Of a DNA stretch of 54,759 nucleotides, positions 10,997 through 18,874 are shown piece after piece. Position 1 is the first letter of the stretch. Each line of letters opens with the position of its first letter. Source of the stretch: Paenibacillus sp. GTDB taxonomy: Bacteria; Bacillota; Bacilli; Paenibacillales; YIM-B00363. The notes below the pieces were generated by a model. The model searched no databases. It worked only from the letters and a program-made list of their open reading frames with translations, and was not told the origin of the DNA. The stretch lies in NCBI RefSeq assembly GCF_035645195.1, contig NZ_DASQNA010000023.1, positions 1 to 54,759 on the forward strand, given 5' to 3'. Both the position numbers and the translations under genes were made by a program.

Positions 10997-11352
10997 GCCG
11001 TCCGGAGGCAAATAGCCCGAACTTGCGGCTAAGTGTCCCGTCCGAGGCCGTCCGGAGGCAAATAAGCGCAAGCATGCGGCTAAGTGCCTCGTCCAGGGCC
11101 GTCCGGGGGCAAATAAGCGCAAGCATGCGGCTAAGCGCCTCATCCGGGGCCGTCCGGAGGCAAATAAGCGCAAACTTGCGGCTAAGTGCCTCGTCCGGGG
11201 CCGTCCGGGGGCAAATAGGCGCAAACTTGCGGCTAAGCGCCTCGTCCGGGGCCGTCCGGAGGCAAATAAGCGCAAACTTGCGGCTAAGCGCCTCATCCGG
11301 GACCGTCCGGAGGCAAATAAGCGCAAATTTGCGGCTAAGTGCCTCAGCCCGT
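10997..11352. repeat. 51-bp tandem repeat array, about seven copies
   Basis: The motif GCCGTCCGG recurs at 10997, 11047, 11098, 11149, 11200, 11251 and 11302, a period of 51 bp (50 for the first, most diverged copy). Each unit contains GGCAAATAAGCGCAAACTTG-type sequence with a CGCAA/TTGCG inverted repeat and a GCCTC..CCGG/CCGGAGGC inverted repeat, so a transcript would fold into serial hairpins. Because 51 is a multiple of three, the array stays open in several frames and creates false repeat proteins. The rest of the gap 10825-11459 holds a terminator and the ribosome binding site of the next gene. Confidence 0.9.
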
Positions 11353-11459
11353 CCGCCTCCTCTGGGACGAAATTCCACCCGAACTCCTGCAACATTCAGA
11401 AACCGACCGGCGTTAGAATAGGCGAGGAGTTCGACAGAGATCACAGAGGAGGGACCATC

Positions 11460-12149
11460 ATGAAATTTTATAACAAACGGAAATTGGCGCTGCTCGCGGC
11501 GCTCGCGCTGGCGTTGACCGCGGCGGGCTGCAGCGGCGCGGCGGACGGCGAAGAGCCGGGCGCATCGGAGCAGCCATCGCAAGAGTCGCCATCGCAAGAA
11601 ACACCTTCGCAAGAGTCGCCGACGGAACAGACGCCGGAAGCGGAGCAACCCGCGGAAGAGCAAAGCGAAGCGGCGCTGGGCGTCGAGAAGGGCGCCTCGA
11701 AAACGATCGATACCGAAATCGAGGGCATGTCCGAGCAGGTCAACGTGACGGAATACACGCTGACGCCGTACAACATTCAATTCGTGCTGCGCACCGACAT
11801 GGGCGAGCCGACGGTCGAGGACGGCAAAGTCGTATACAAAACGCAAATGGGCGACGACGTCGCGACGATCAGCTTCGAAGTGAAAGAAGGCATGACGATG
11901 GACGACGCGGTCGCCGAGGCGCAGCAGGCGTACGCGGACGGTTACGAAGCGCAGGAGCCGGCCGACATCGGTACGGATTTGAACGGCTATTCGGGGAAAA
12001 TCCAAGGGTTCCAGAAGGAAGACTATTTCTACGGCTTCCACGTGTTCAGCGTGAACGACAACGCGCTCGTCATCCATCACAGCTACCCCGCCGAGGCGGG
12101 CGACGGCATGGGCGCCGTCATGCACGAAATGCTGCAATCGATTCGATAA
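11460..12149 (+). CDS. Lipoprotein of unknown function
   Basis: A 229-residue secreted lipoprotein. A positively charged start (MKFYNKRK) and hydrophobic helix end in a lipobox T-A-A-G-C near residue 22. Residues about 25-65 are a low-complexity linker of Pro, Ser, Gln, Glu and Thr with SPSQE-type repeats, typical of a spacer through the cell wall. The C-terminal domain (about 70-229) is acidic and looks globular; I do not recognise it. AGAGGAGG precedes the ATG. It lies directly behind the 51-bp array and ends at its own terminator. Confidence 0.8.
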   Translation: MKFYNKRKLALLAALALALTAAGCSGAADGEEPGASEQPSQESPSQETPSQESPTEQTPEAEQPAEEQSEAALGVEKGASKTIDTEIEGMSEQVNVTEYTLTPYNIQFVLRTDMGEPTVEDGKVVYKTQMGDDVATISFEVKEGMTMDDAVAEAQQAYADGYEAQEPADIGTDLNGYSGKIQGFQKEDYFYGFHVFSVNDNALVIHHSYPAEAGDGMGAVMHEMLQSIR

Positions 12150-12172
12150 TCATCCGAACGACGACGGAAAAC

Positions 12173-12205
12173 AAACCGGCGGACGCGACGCGTTCGCCGG
12201 TTTTT
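12173..12205 (+). terminator. Intrinsic terminator of the lipoprotein gene
   Basis: AAACCGGCG (12173-12181) pairs with CGCCGGTTT (12195-12203), ending in TTTTT. Confidence 0.88.
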
Positions 12206-12275
12206 GCATGAGAAACGGCTTGCCGGGTATCTTATGGAATAATCGGTGGCAATCTAGACGACTGGAGTGCACTTG

Positions 12276-13571
12276 ATGGAAATAATCGTCCTGCTCGCAT
12301 TGGTGCTGCTTAACGCGTTCTTCGCCGCATCGGAAATCGCACTTATTTCCCTTAACGACAACAAAATCAAACTCATGGCCGAGGAAGGGCACAAGAAGGC
12401 GGTCATGCTGCAACGGCTGCTCAGCGAGCCGAGCCGGTTTCTGGCGACGATCCAGATCGGCATCACTCTTGCCGGCTTCATGGCGAGCGCGTTCGCGGCA
12501 GGCAGCTTCGCGGACGATCTCTCCGCCTTCTTGATCGGCGCGGGCACGCCGCTGCCCGCGGGGGCGGTGCAGACGTTCTCGGTCGTCCTGATCACGCTGC
12601 TGCTGTCCTATTTCACGCTCGTGCTCGGCGAGCTCGTCCCGAAGCGGCTCGCGATGAAGAAGGCCGAGCCGATCGCGATGCTGGCGGCGCGGCCGCTGAC
12701 GCTGCTGTCGATCGTGTCGGCGCCGTTCGTGAAGCTGCTGACGCTGTCGACCAACGTCATCGTGCGGCTGTTCGGCGTCGATCCGAACGCGAAGGACGAA
12801 GAGGTGACCGAAGAGGAAATCCGCATGATGGTCGATGTCGGCGAGGAGCGCGGCGCGATTCAAGAGAACGAAAAAATGATGATCAACAACATTTTCGACC
12901 TGGATACGAAAACGGTGGAGGACATCATGACGCACCGCACCGATCTCGTCGCCGTCCCGGTCGACGCCACGTCGAAAGAGGTCGTGCGCCTCATCAACGA
13001 GGAAAAATACACGCGGATGCCGGTATACGAAGGGGCGATCGACAACATCGTCGGCGTCCTGCACGTGAAGGACATCGTGCAATACATGGAGGCGTGCGAA
13101 GATCGGGAGTTCCGGCTCGCCGACATGATCCGGGCGCCGCTGTTCGTGCCCGCTTCGCGGAGAATCGACGATCTGTTCAAGGACTTCCAGAAGAGCAAAG
13201 CGCATTTCGCGGTCGCCATCGACGAATACGGGGGCACGGCCGGCATCGTCACGATCGAGGACCTGCTGGAGGAGATCGTCGGGAACATTTTCGACGAGCA
13301 CGACGAAGAGGATGACGAGAGAGAGGTCGATCGGCTCGAGAACGGCGCGTTCGTGTTCAAGGGCAGCGTATCGCTCGAGCTGGCGGAGGACGTGCTCGAT
13401 ATCGACTTGCCGACGGAGGAGTTCGATACGATCGCCGGCTTCCTGATCGGGCGGCTCGGCGCCATCCCGGATCCGTCGGAGCGAGCCCGCATCGAAGAGG
13501 CCGGATACGCGTTCGAGGCGGACGAGATGGCCGGCCGCCGGATCGCGAGGGTGAAGGTGGAGAAGCTGTAG
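12276..13571 (+). CDS. CNNM/CBS domain membrane protein (hemolysin C-like)
   Basis: A 431-residue protein with an N-terminal CNNM (DUF21) membrane domain (about 1-190), a pair of CBS domains (about 205-340, including 'DIMTHRTDLVAVP' and 'FAVAIDEYGGTAGIVTIEDL') and a C-terminal CorC/HlyC transporter-associated domain (about 350-431). The family acts in magnesium or other divalent cation transport; the name hemolysin is historical. ATG at 12276 has GGAG ten bases upstream, whereas the in-frame GTG at 12267 abuts it. Monocistronic by context. Confidence 0.88.
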   Translation: MEIIVLLALVLLNAFFAASEIALISLNDNKIKLMAEEGHKKAVMLQRLLSEPSRFLATIQIGITLAGFMASAFAAGSFADDLSAFLIGAGTPLPAGAVQTFSVVLITLLLSYFTLVLGELVPKRLAMKKAEPIAMLAARPLTLLSIVSAPFVKLLTLSTNVIVRLFGVDPNAKDEEVTEEEIRMMVDVGEERGAIQENEKMMINNIFDLDTKTVEDIMTHRTDLVAVPVDATSKEVVRLINEEKYTRMPVYEGAIDNIVGVLHVKDIVQYMEACEDREFRLADMIRAPLFVPASRRIDDLFKDFQKSKAHFAVAIDEYGGTAGIVTIEDLLEEIVGNIFDEHDEEDDEREVDRLENGAFVFKGSVSLELAEDVLDIDLPTEEFDTIAGFLIGRLGAIPDPSERARIEEAGYAFEADEMAGRRIARVKVEKL

Positions 13572-13624
13572 ACCCCCTTCCGAAACGCATCCGACGCAGC
13601 GGACAATTCCGCGGAAAATACGCC

Positions 13625-13654
13625 TTGCCAACGCGCAAGTCCCCATGGTAATAT
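13625..13654 (+). promoter_or_regulatory. Promoter of the riboswitch-controlled ABC operon
   Basis: TTGCCA (13625-13630) and TAATAT (13649-13654) are 18 bases apart. The predicted start near 13661 places the whole structured leader on the transcript. Confidence 0.55.
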
Positions 13655-13665
13655 CTAACATCAAA

Positions 13666-13815
13666 CGGAAGGGTTTCTAGGGATTCGCCGGGACGGACGC
13701 AGGGCGCGCGATGCGCAAACATGCGATCCGCTTCGAAGGAACCGAGCGAAACCGGCGCAGCCGAACAACCGCTGCCGCTACACCGTAAGGGATAAAAGAC
13801 CTTCGGCAAGTTCCG
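13666..13815 (+). promoter_or_regulatory. ykkC-class riboswitch, probably subtype 2a (ppGpp)
   Basis: Family landmarks occur in order: P1 5' arm CGGAA (13666-13670), CTAGGGATTCG (13677-13687), a G-rich hairpin closed by CGAAGGAACCGAGCG (13733-13747), a second arm GCAGC/GCTGC, TACACCGTAAGGGATAAAAG (near 13779-13798), then GACC, GGCAAG and P1 3' arm TTCCG (13811-13815). TCTAGGG, the ACACCG element, GGGATAAAAG and GGCAAG recall the ykkC family; GGGATAAAAGACC with GGCAAGTT fits the ppGpp-binding subtype better than guanidine-I, which ends CCCGGGAGA. This is from memory of the consensus. The terminator overlaps P1, predicting ligand-dependent read-through. Confidence 0.75.
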
Positions 13816-13850
13816 CCTCCCAAGGCGAACTGGGCCGGCAGGTCTTTTTT
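13794..13850 (+). terminator. Riboswitch expression-platform terminator
   Basis: AAAAGACC (13794-13801) pairs with GGTCTTTT (13841-13848), ending in six T. Its inner stem pairs TTCCGCC (13811-13817) with GGCGAA (13824-13829). The 3' arm of aptamer P1 and the conserved GATAAAAGACC thus sit inside the terminator, so the two folds exclude each other. Confidence 0.85.
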
Positions 13851-13890
13851 GCTTTACCGGGAGAAAGAGACAGAGGGGAGCGGGAGAACC

Positions 13891-14889
13891 ATGAAGGCGA
13901 TCGTAGTGGAGGGGCTGACGAAAACGTTCCGCACGAAGCGGAAGGCGGAGGGGCTCGCGGCCGCCGTGCGCGGGCTGTTCCGCCCGGACGTCGTCGACCG
14001 GACGGCGGTGGCGCCGATTTCCTTCGAGGCGGTCCAAGGGGAGACGCTGGCGTTCCTCGGGCCGAACGGGGCCGGAAAATCGACGACGATCAAAATGCTG
14101 ACGGGTATCCTGCATCCGAGCGGCGGCGAGGCGAGCGTGCTCGGACTGACGCCTTGGCGGGACCGGGCGAAGCTGTCGTACCGGATCGGGAGCGTGTTCG
14201 GGCAAAAATCGCAGCTGTGGTACCACCTGCCGCCGATCGACACGTTCGAGCTGATGCGCAGCATTTACGAGCTGCGGCGGCGAGACTACGAGCGGCGGCG
14301 CGACCTGCTGATCGAACGGTTCCGCCTGCAGCCGTACTTGCAGACGCCGGTGCGCAAGCTGTCGCTCGGCGAGCGAATGCGCTGCGAATTGGCCGCGGCG
14401 CTGCTGCATCGGCCGGACATCGTCTTCCTCGACGAACCGACGATCGGTCTCGACGTCGTCGTGAAGCAGCATATCCGCGAGCTGATTCGGGAGCTGAACC
14501 GGGAGGAAGGGACGACGTTCTTCCTCACCTCTCACGATCCGGGCGATATCGAACAGCTGTGCCGGCGCGCGATCGTCATCAACCACGGGCGCATCATCCT
14601 CGATCAGCCGGTCGCGGTGCTGAAGCGGGAGCTGCTGACGCAAAAAACGGTGAAGCTCGAGCTTGCGAATGCGGAAGCGGCGGAGCGGTTCGCTTGCGAA
14701 GGCGCGCGCGTCGTCGAGCGGTCGGAGCGGCGCGTCACGCTGTCCGTCGATACGGCGGCGACGTCCATCGAGCGCGTGCTCGCAGGCATCGTCGGGACGG
14801 TGCCGATCCGCGACGTGACGATCGAAGACCCGCCGATGGAGGACATCATTGCGCATATCTACGAGAAGAAAGGGGAGACGTCTGCATGA
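13891..14889 (+). CDS. ABC-2 exporter ATP-binding protein (riboswitch operon)
   Basis: A 332-residue ATPase with Walker A GPNGAGKSTT, signature LSLGERM, Walker B IVFLDEP and the H-loop histidine in TSHDPGD; the C-terminal 80 residues form the extra domain usual in CcmA/NatA-like export ATPases. GGGAG sits before the ATG at 13891; an upstream TTG frame at 13849 lies inside the terminator and is rejected. The stop overlaps the next start (ATGA). It powers the two permeases that follow. The exported substrate is unknown. A paralogous ATPase lies at 51873. Confidence 0.9.
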   Translation: MKAIVVEGLTKTFRTKRKAEGLAAAVRGLFRPDVVDRTAVAPISFEAVQGETLAFLGPNGAGKSTTIKMLTGILHPSGGEASVLGLTPWRDRAKLSYRIGSVFGQKSQLWYHLPPIDTFELMRSIYELRRRDYERRRDLLIERFRLQPYLQTPVRKLSLGERMRCELAAALLHRPDIVFLDEPTIGLDVVVKQHIRELIRELNREEGTTFFLTSHDPGDIEQLCRRAIVINHGRIILDQPVAVLKRELLTQKTVKLELANAEAAERFACEGARVVERSERRVTLSVDTAATSIERVLAGIVGTVPIRDVTIEDPPMEDIIAHIYEKKGETSA

Positions 14890-15692
14890 AGAACGCGGTG
14901 CTGGGCCTAAGGAAATACCCGGCGGTCACGCGGATGACGCTGAAGCATTCGTTCGCGTACCTTGCCGACTTTTTCGTGCGGACGGTGTTCCTGATCATCA
15001 TTCTTTATATCTTCATGCAGCTGTGGGGAGCGACGTACGCGGGCGAAGGCGAACCGACGATCGCCGGCTATACGTTTTCGGATATGGTCTGGTATTTGAT
15101 TATTTCGGAGGCGATCACGATCGCGCTGCCGAGCATGCAGGCGATTGTGGAGCAGGATGTGAAAAGCGGCGATGTGGCGTACCGGCTGACGAAGCCGATG
15201 AGCTATGTCGGCTATTATTTCGCGTGGTACAACGCCGAGGTGCTGCTGCGGACGGCCGTCAATTTGGCCGCCGGCGGCGCCCTCGGATGGCTCGTCTTCG
15301 GCGTCCCGGATTTCGGCTACGGCTGGCTCGCGTTCGTCGTCGTGGCAGCCGGCGCGTTCACGGTCAACTTCCTTTTGAACATGATCGTGGCGTTATGCGC
15401 GTTTTGGGTGGAGGAGACGATCGGTCTTGAATTTATTTACAAGAAGCTGCTTTTCACGGCCGGAGGCATGCTGATGCCGCTCGATATGTTCCCGCTGTGG
15501 CTGCAGGACGTCTGCCGCTGGCTGCCGTTCCAGGCGGTGCTGTATTTCCCGGCGTCGACGGTGACGAACTTCGATGCGGCGAAGCTGCCGGGCATGCTCG
15601 CGATGCAGTGGGGCTGGGCGGCGGTATTGGCGGCGATCGTCTTTTGGATGTACGGAAGAGGGGTGCGAAAGCTCCATGTCAACGGAGGGTAA
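14886..15692 (+). CDS. ABC-2 exporter permease, first subunit
   Basis: A 268-residue membrane protein with about six hydrophobic segments, of the ABC-2 permease group that occurs in pairs (DUF990-like). It starts at an ATG that overlaps the stop of the ATPase gene by four bases, so translation is coupled. It resembles the permease at 50284, including a 'W..D.CRWLPFQ..LYFP' type C-terminal region. It probably forms a heterodimeric channel with the next gene product. Confidence 0.82.
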   Translation: MKNAVLGLRKYPAVTRMTLKHSFAYLADFFVRTVFLIIILYIFMQLWGATYAGEGEPTIAGYTFSDMVWYLIISEAITIALPSMQAIVEQDVKSGDVAYRLTKPMSYVGYYFAWYNAEVLLRTAVNLAAGGALGWLVFGVPDFGYGWLAFVVVAAGAFTVNFLLNMIVALCAFWVEETIGLEFIYKKLLFTAGGMLMPLDMFPLWLQDVCRWLPFQAVLYFPASTVTNFDAAKLPGMLAMQWGWAAVLAAIVFWMYGRGVRKLHVNGG

Positions 15693-16485
15693 TCGGCTGC
15701 GGCCGACGTTGCGGTTTTTGCTGACGTGCTGGAAGCTGAATTTGGCCGGCGCGATGGAGTTTCGGATGAGCTTTCTGATGACTGCGGGCATGATGGTCGT
15801 CAACAACTTCGTTTGGATTTTTTTCTGGGCGGTATATTTCGATCGCTTCAAGGTCGTCGGCGGTTGGACGCTGCAGGACGTCATGATGCTGTGGGCGGTC
15901 AGCGCGGGAGGCTACGGCATCGCCGCGACGCTGTTCGGCAACATGAACCGGATCGCCGCAATGGCGGCGCACGGCGAGCTGGACGTCTATCTCGTCCAGC
16001 CGAAACCGGTGCTGCTGAACGTGCTGGCGAGCCGGATGTCGGTGTCGGCGATCGGCGACGCGGCCTTTTCCGTCATTCTGTACGCCGCGTTCGGCGACCA
16101 TACCTGGCTCGGCTTCGCGAAATATGCGCTCGCCCATCTTGTGGCGGCGGCGATCTTCCTGTTTTTCATGGTCATCGTCGGCTCGCTCGCGTTCTGGTTC
16201 GGCCATGCGGAAGGGCTGACCGGTCAAATGTTCAACGCGATTTTATCGTTCTCGACGTATCCGACGGACATTTTCAAAGGCTGGGGGAGAATCGTGCTGT
16301 TTACCGCGATGCCGGCGGGCTTTGTCTCCTATATGCCCATCGGGCTCATGCGCGAGGCGGTGCAGGTCGACTTCCTGCTAGGGGCGCTCGGCATGTCGAT
16401 GGCGCTCGCGTTCTTCGCCGTCCGCATGTTCTATGCGGGACTGCGCCGCTACAGCTCCGGCAATTTGATGGCGATGCGGAGGTAA
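15676..16485 (+). CDS. ABC-2 exporter permease, second subunit (DUF990)
   Basis: A 269-residue ABC-2 family permease (PF06182-like) with six predicted helices, beginning MSTEGNRLRPTLRF. The ATG at 15676 overlaps the preceding gene by 17 bases and the ribosome binding site lies inside that gene, so the three genes form one coupled unit. It is similar in outline to the 51063 permease. No terminator with a T run is visible after it; a convergent gene ends 18 bases away. Confidence 0.82.
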   Translation: MSTEGNRLRPTLRFLLTCWKLNLAGAMEFRMSFLMTAGMMVVNNFVWIFFWAVYFDRFKVVGGWTLQDVMMLWAVSAGGYGIAATLFGNMNRIAAMAAHGELDVYLVQPKPVLLNVLASRMSVSAIGDAAFSVILYAAFGDHTWLGFAKYALAHLVAAAIFLFFMVIVGSLAFWFGHAEGLTGQMFNAILSFSTYPTDIFKGWGRIVLFTAMPAGFVSYMPIGLMREAVQVDFLLGALGMSMALAFFAVRMFYAGLRRYSSGNLMAMRR

Positions 16486-16502
16486 GGGCGGGAGAACCCC
16501 GC

Positions 16503-17015
16503 CTATTCCCCCGGGCCCACGCTGGGGCGCTCGAACACCCTGCGGTACACGGTTAAGTGCAGCGTCTGCAAAAAGGCGTAGATCGGGATGGAATACGCAA
16601 GAATGTATCCGTGCTTGTAGTGAAACAAGCCGAAGCGCAGGCTGCACCACTCGACGGCGGCCGCAAGGCACACCCATACGGCGATGTACGGAATGACGAG
16701 AAATCCGCGAATCCGAAAGCGCTGGGCCAAATAGATGTAGAAATACCCGTAAGGCGCGTACATCGCGTACGAGATGAAGTCGAACAGCTCGTAAGCCGAC
16801 CTGTCGTTGAGGTCGTAGTAGTCGAATGGCGGAAGCGCGAGCGTATGGTCGAACGCATGCGCAAGGAATACGCCGATCGACGCATTAAACAACGCCTGCG
16901 TCGGCGTGAACCGCTTCGGGGCGAGCGCCATGCCCGTCGCGCCCAAGGCGATCATGCCGAGGGCGAACCATTCGTTAGCGTTGAAGCCGACATTGTAGAG
17001 CGCCTCATGCTTCAT
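16503..17015 (-). CDS. Conserved membrane protein, unknown
   Basis: A 170-residue protein with four or five hydrophobic segments, ending near the 3' end of the ABC operon on the opposite strand. AAAGGAGCGG precedes the ATG. I do not recognise a family with confidence; the helix pattern recalls small Firmicute membrane proteins of the CBO0543 type, which is a weak guess. It overlaps the upstream gene by 11 bases and so is probably co-translated with it. Confidence 0.7.
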   Translation of the reverse strand: MKHEALYNVGFNANEWFALGMIALGATGMALAPKRFTPTQALFNASIGVFLAHAFDHTLALPPFDYYDLNDRSAYELFDFISYAMYAPYGYFYIYLAQRFRIRGFLVIPYIAVWVCLAAAVEWCSLRFGLFHYKHGYILAYSIPIYAFLQTLHLTVYRRVFERPSVGPGE

Positions 17016-17484
17016 AGCCGTTCCGCTCCTTTCGCCATAGGGCGCGCAGAGCCCTCCCGACCCCGTAAGCGATCGCCAGCATCGCTGCGATCAGGAGGCA
17101 TTCGTAAGCTTCATTCCATTCGTTGTATCGGATCGCGCCGAGCCCGCGCAGCGCCTGTCCGATCCCGTACAAGTATAGGAAGGCGGCGGCGGCGGCCGCC
17201 AGCTTCGCGGCGCGGCGGCCGGCCTCGAGCGCCGCGTTAGCGAAAGCGATCAGCGTCAAAGGATACGTGACGTCGCGATACAGCACGACGGCCATCGTTT
17301 TCGGCGGATGCATACTGATCTCCAGCCATTCGAGATTGTGCGACAGCACGGTCCATCTGTTCGCATTCACAATCAACATCGCCATAAACAATAACACGTT
17401 TACCGGCAAAGGCAGTTTGCGGGGAAGCGCCGCGACGACGTGGATCGTCAGCCACACGCTGAGCAGGGATACGACGAGCGCCAA
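17005..17484 (-). CDS. Membrane protein, unknown
   Basis: A 159-residue protein with about five hydrophobic segments, rich in Ala and Leu. It starts at a TTG at 17482-17484 with GGAGGTG six bases upstream, a strong signal for a weak codon. It overlaps the following membrane protein gene and looks like its partner: similar size and topology suggest an old duplication. No function can be assigned. Confidence 0.65.
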   Translation of the reverse strand: MALVVSLLSVWLTIHVVAALPRKLPLPVNVLLFMAMLIVNANRWTVLSHNLEWLEISMHPPKTMAVVLYRDVTYPLTLIAFANAALEAGRRAAKLAAAAAAFLYLYGIGQALRGLGAIRYNEWNEAYECLLIAAMLAIAYGVGRALRALWRKERNGYEA

Positions 17485-17515
17485 AGCGGCACCTCCAAAA
17501 CGGCGATGGCCGAGA

Positions 17516-17815
17516 TCATTGCAGCGGCCGGTTCAGAATGAAAATTTCCATTTTTTCGTCCTCGGCGAGCGAGACGCGGGTGCGCACCGACTCGATGCTG
17601 CAGCCGAGCTCGGCGGCGAACTCCGAGCGGAGCGTCTCCTCATACACGGGGCGGCGGTCGACGGGCAGGCCGCGGGCGACGACGACGACTTTGTTTTCGA
17701 CGATCAGCACGTGCGTTTCGGAGGAGGCGGCGCCGGCGGTTTCCCGCTCGACGCGGTTGTACACTTGACGGATCGATTCTTCCAGCGATACGGGATGGCG
17801 TTGAGAGACGTTCAT
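17516..17815 (-). CDS. Small DUF2294-like protein
   Basis: A 99-residue soluble protein with a 'VLIVENKVVVVARGLP' strand core and a C-terminal 'SIESVRTRVSLAEDEKMEIFIL' segment. The arrangement recalls DUF2294 (MpsC-like) proteins of Bacilli, but the resemblance is by eye only. The ATG at 17815 has AAAGGAG about a dozen bases upstream. It precedes the two membrane protein genes in the same direction with a 31-base gap, so an operon is possible. Confidence 0.6.
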   Translation of the reverse strand: MNVSQRHPVSLEESIRQVYNRVERETAGAASSETHVLIVENKVVVVARGLPVDRRPVYEETLRSEFAAELGCSIESVRTRVSLAEDEKMEIFILNRPLQ

Positions 17816-17933
17816 TAAGAAATCGGACTCCTTTCGTAACCGTTTTCTTGCTAGTATTTCCCGATTTCTGTATTTGCAATCCGCCGTCGCGGTGGTAATG
17901 TAGGAGTACGGAAATACAGGGAGGGTTTCGCGC

Positions 17934-18842
17934 GTGAGTGCGATTGCGGAACGGATTTTCGCCGGGCTCGCAGCCGCGGCGGCGCTGCCTGCGGTGTTGT
18001 ATGCCGAGCGGGCGTGGCTGACCGGGGTCGATGGCGGGCCGCCATGGTTTGGATGGGCGTTCATCGCCTTGTTCGCAGCCCCGGTCTATTGGACCGTCGG
18101 GGGCGCAGCGTCCGTCGTCGTCGAATGGGCGGCGGATCGGCTGTCCGGGATCGGAGCGTTTCGGAGGGTCAGCATGTATGCGCTGCAGGTCGTCGGGTAC
18201 GCGGCGATGGGATACGTCGTATACGTCATGCTGGCATACGCGCTGTTCGGGCGGTCGAACGGCGGCGCCGTCGCTTGGCAGGCGCTGTGGATCGGCGTGC
18301 CCGCCGCGCTCCTCTACGGCCATGCCGCGCTCGCCGTGCGGGCGCTCTCGAGCTATCGCCACGCGCAGCGGTTCGGCGCGCCGGTGGAAACCGAGCGGCT
18401 CCGGTTGGAGCCGTGCACGCTGGCGCGTTACGAAGCGGCCCGGCGGGAAGGATACCCGCTCGGCAATCACGTGAAGACGTATATCGGCTCGCTGCGACGG
18501 CATCCGCGCTTGCTGGGATGGGGCGTGTGGCTCGTCCGGCTGAAGGAAACCGGCCAAATCGTGGGGGATGCGGGGTTTAAAGGCAATCCCGACATTACCG
18601 GCGCGGTGGACATCGGGTACGGCTTCTTGCCCGAACATCGCGGGAAGGGGTACGCGACGGAAGCGACCCTCGCGCTTGTCGCATGGGCGTTCGAGCACGG
18701 AGCCGGGCGCGTGACGGCCGAAACGCTGCGCGACAACGCCGCGTCGATCCGGGTGCTGCGCAAATCCGGCTTCCAGCTGTATCGGGAAGACGAACATTAT
18801 TATTGGCGGCTCGACTTGGTCGACCGGCTGCGCAGGGGATAA
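17934..18842 (+). CDS. GNAT acetyltransferase with N-terminal membrane domain
   Basis: A 302-residue fusion. Residues 1 to about 140 contain three or four hydrophobic helices. Residues about 150-300 are a RimJ/RimL-type GNAT domain: 'ETERLRLEPCT' start, 'GDAGFKG', the acetyl-CoA loop 'LPEHRGKGYATEA' (Q/RxxGxG) and 'NAASIRVLRKSGFQ'. The start is GTG at 17934 with GGGAGGG upstream. One continuous frame covers both parts, so this is not an assembly of two genes. A membrane-tethered GNAT could acetylate an envelope or membrane-proximal substrate; that is inference. Confidence 0.78.
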   Translation: MSAIAERIFAGLAAAAALPAVLYAERAWLTGVDGGPPWFGWAFIALFAAPVYWTVGGAASVVVEWAADRLSGIGAFRRVSMYALQVVGYAAMGYVVYVMLAYALFGRSNGGAVAWQALWIGVPAALLYGHAALAVRALSSYRHAQRFGAPVETERLRLEPCTLARYEAARREGYPLGNHVKTYIGSLRRHPRLLGWGVWLVRLKETGQIVGDAGFKGNPDITGAVDIGYGFLPEHRGKGYATEATLALVAWAFEHGAGRVTAETLRDNAASIRVLRKSGFQLYREDEHYYWRLDLVDRLRRG

Positions 18843-18874
18843 GGAGCAAAGCGAAGGGGCATCGCTTCGGGGGC

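Noticed and set aside
10891-11421. Open frame encoding about seven 17-residue repeats (AVRRQISANLRLSASSG type)
   Set aside because: It is a by-product of the 51-bp array, whose period is a multiple of three; the opposite strand is open too, there is no ribosome binding site, and the start lies in the preceding terminator region.
13677-13815. Guanidine-I identity for the ykkC-class leader
   Set aside because: The 3' CCCGGGAGA and the ACTGGTCCGAGAG elements expected of guanidine-I are missing; the ppGpp-type ending fits better. Not fully excluded.
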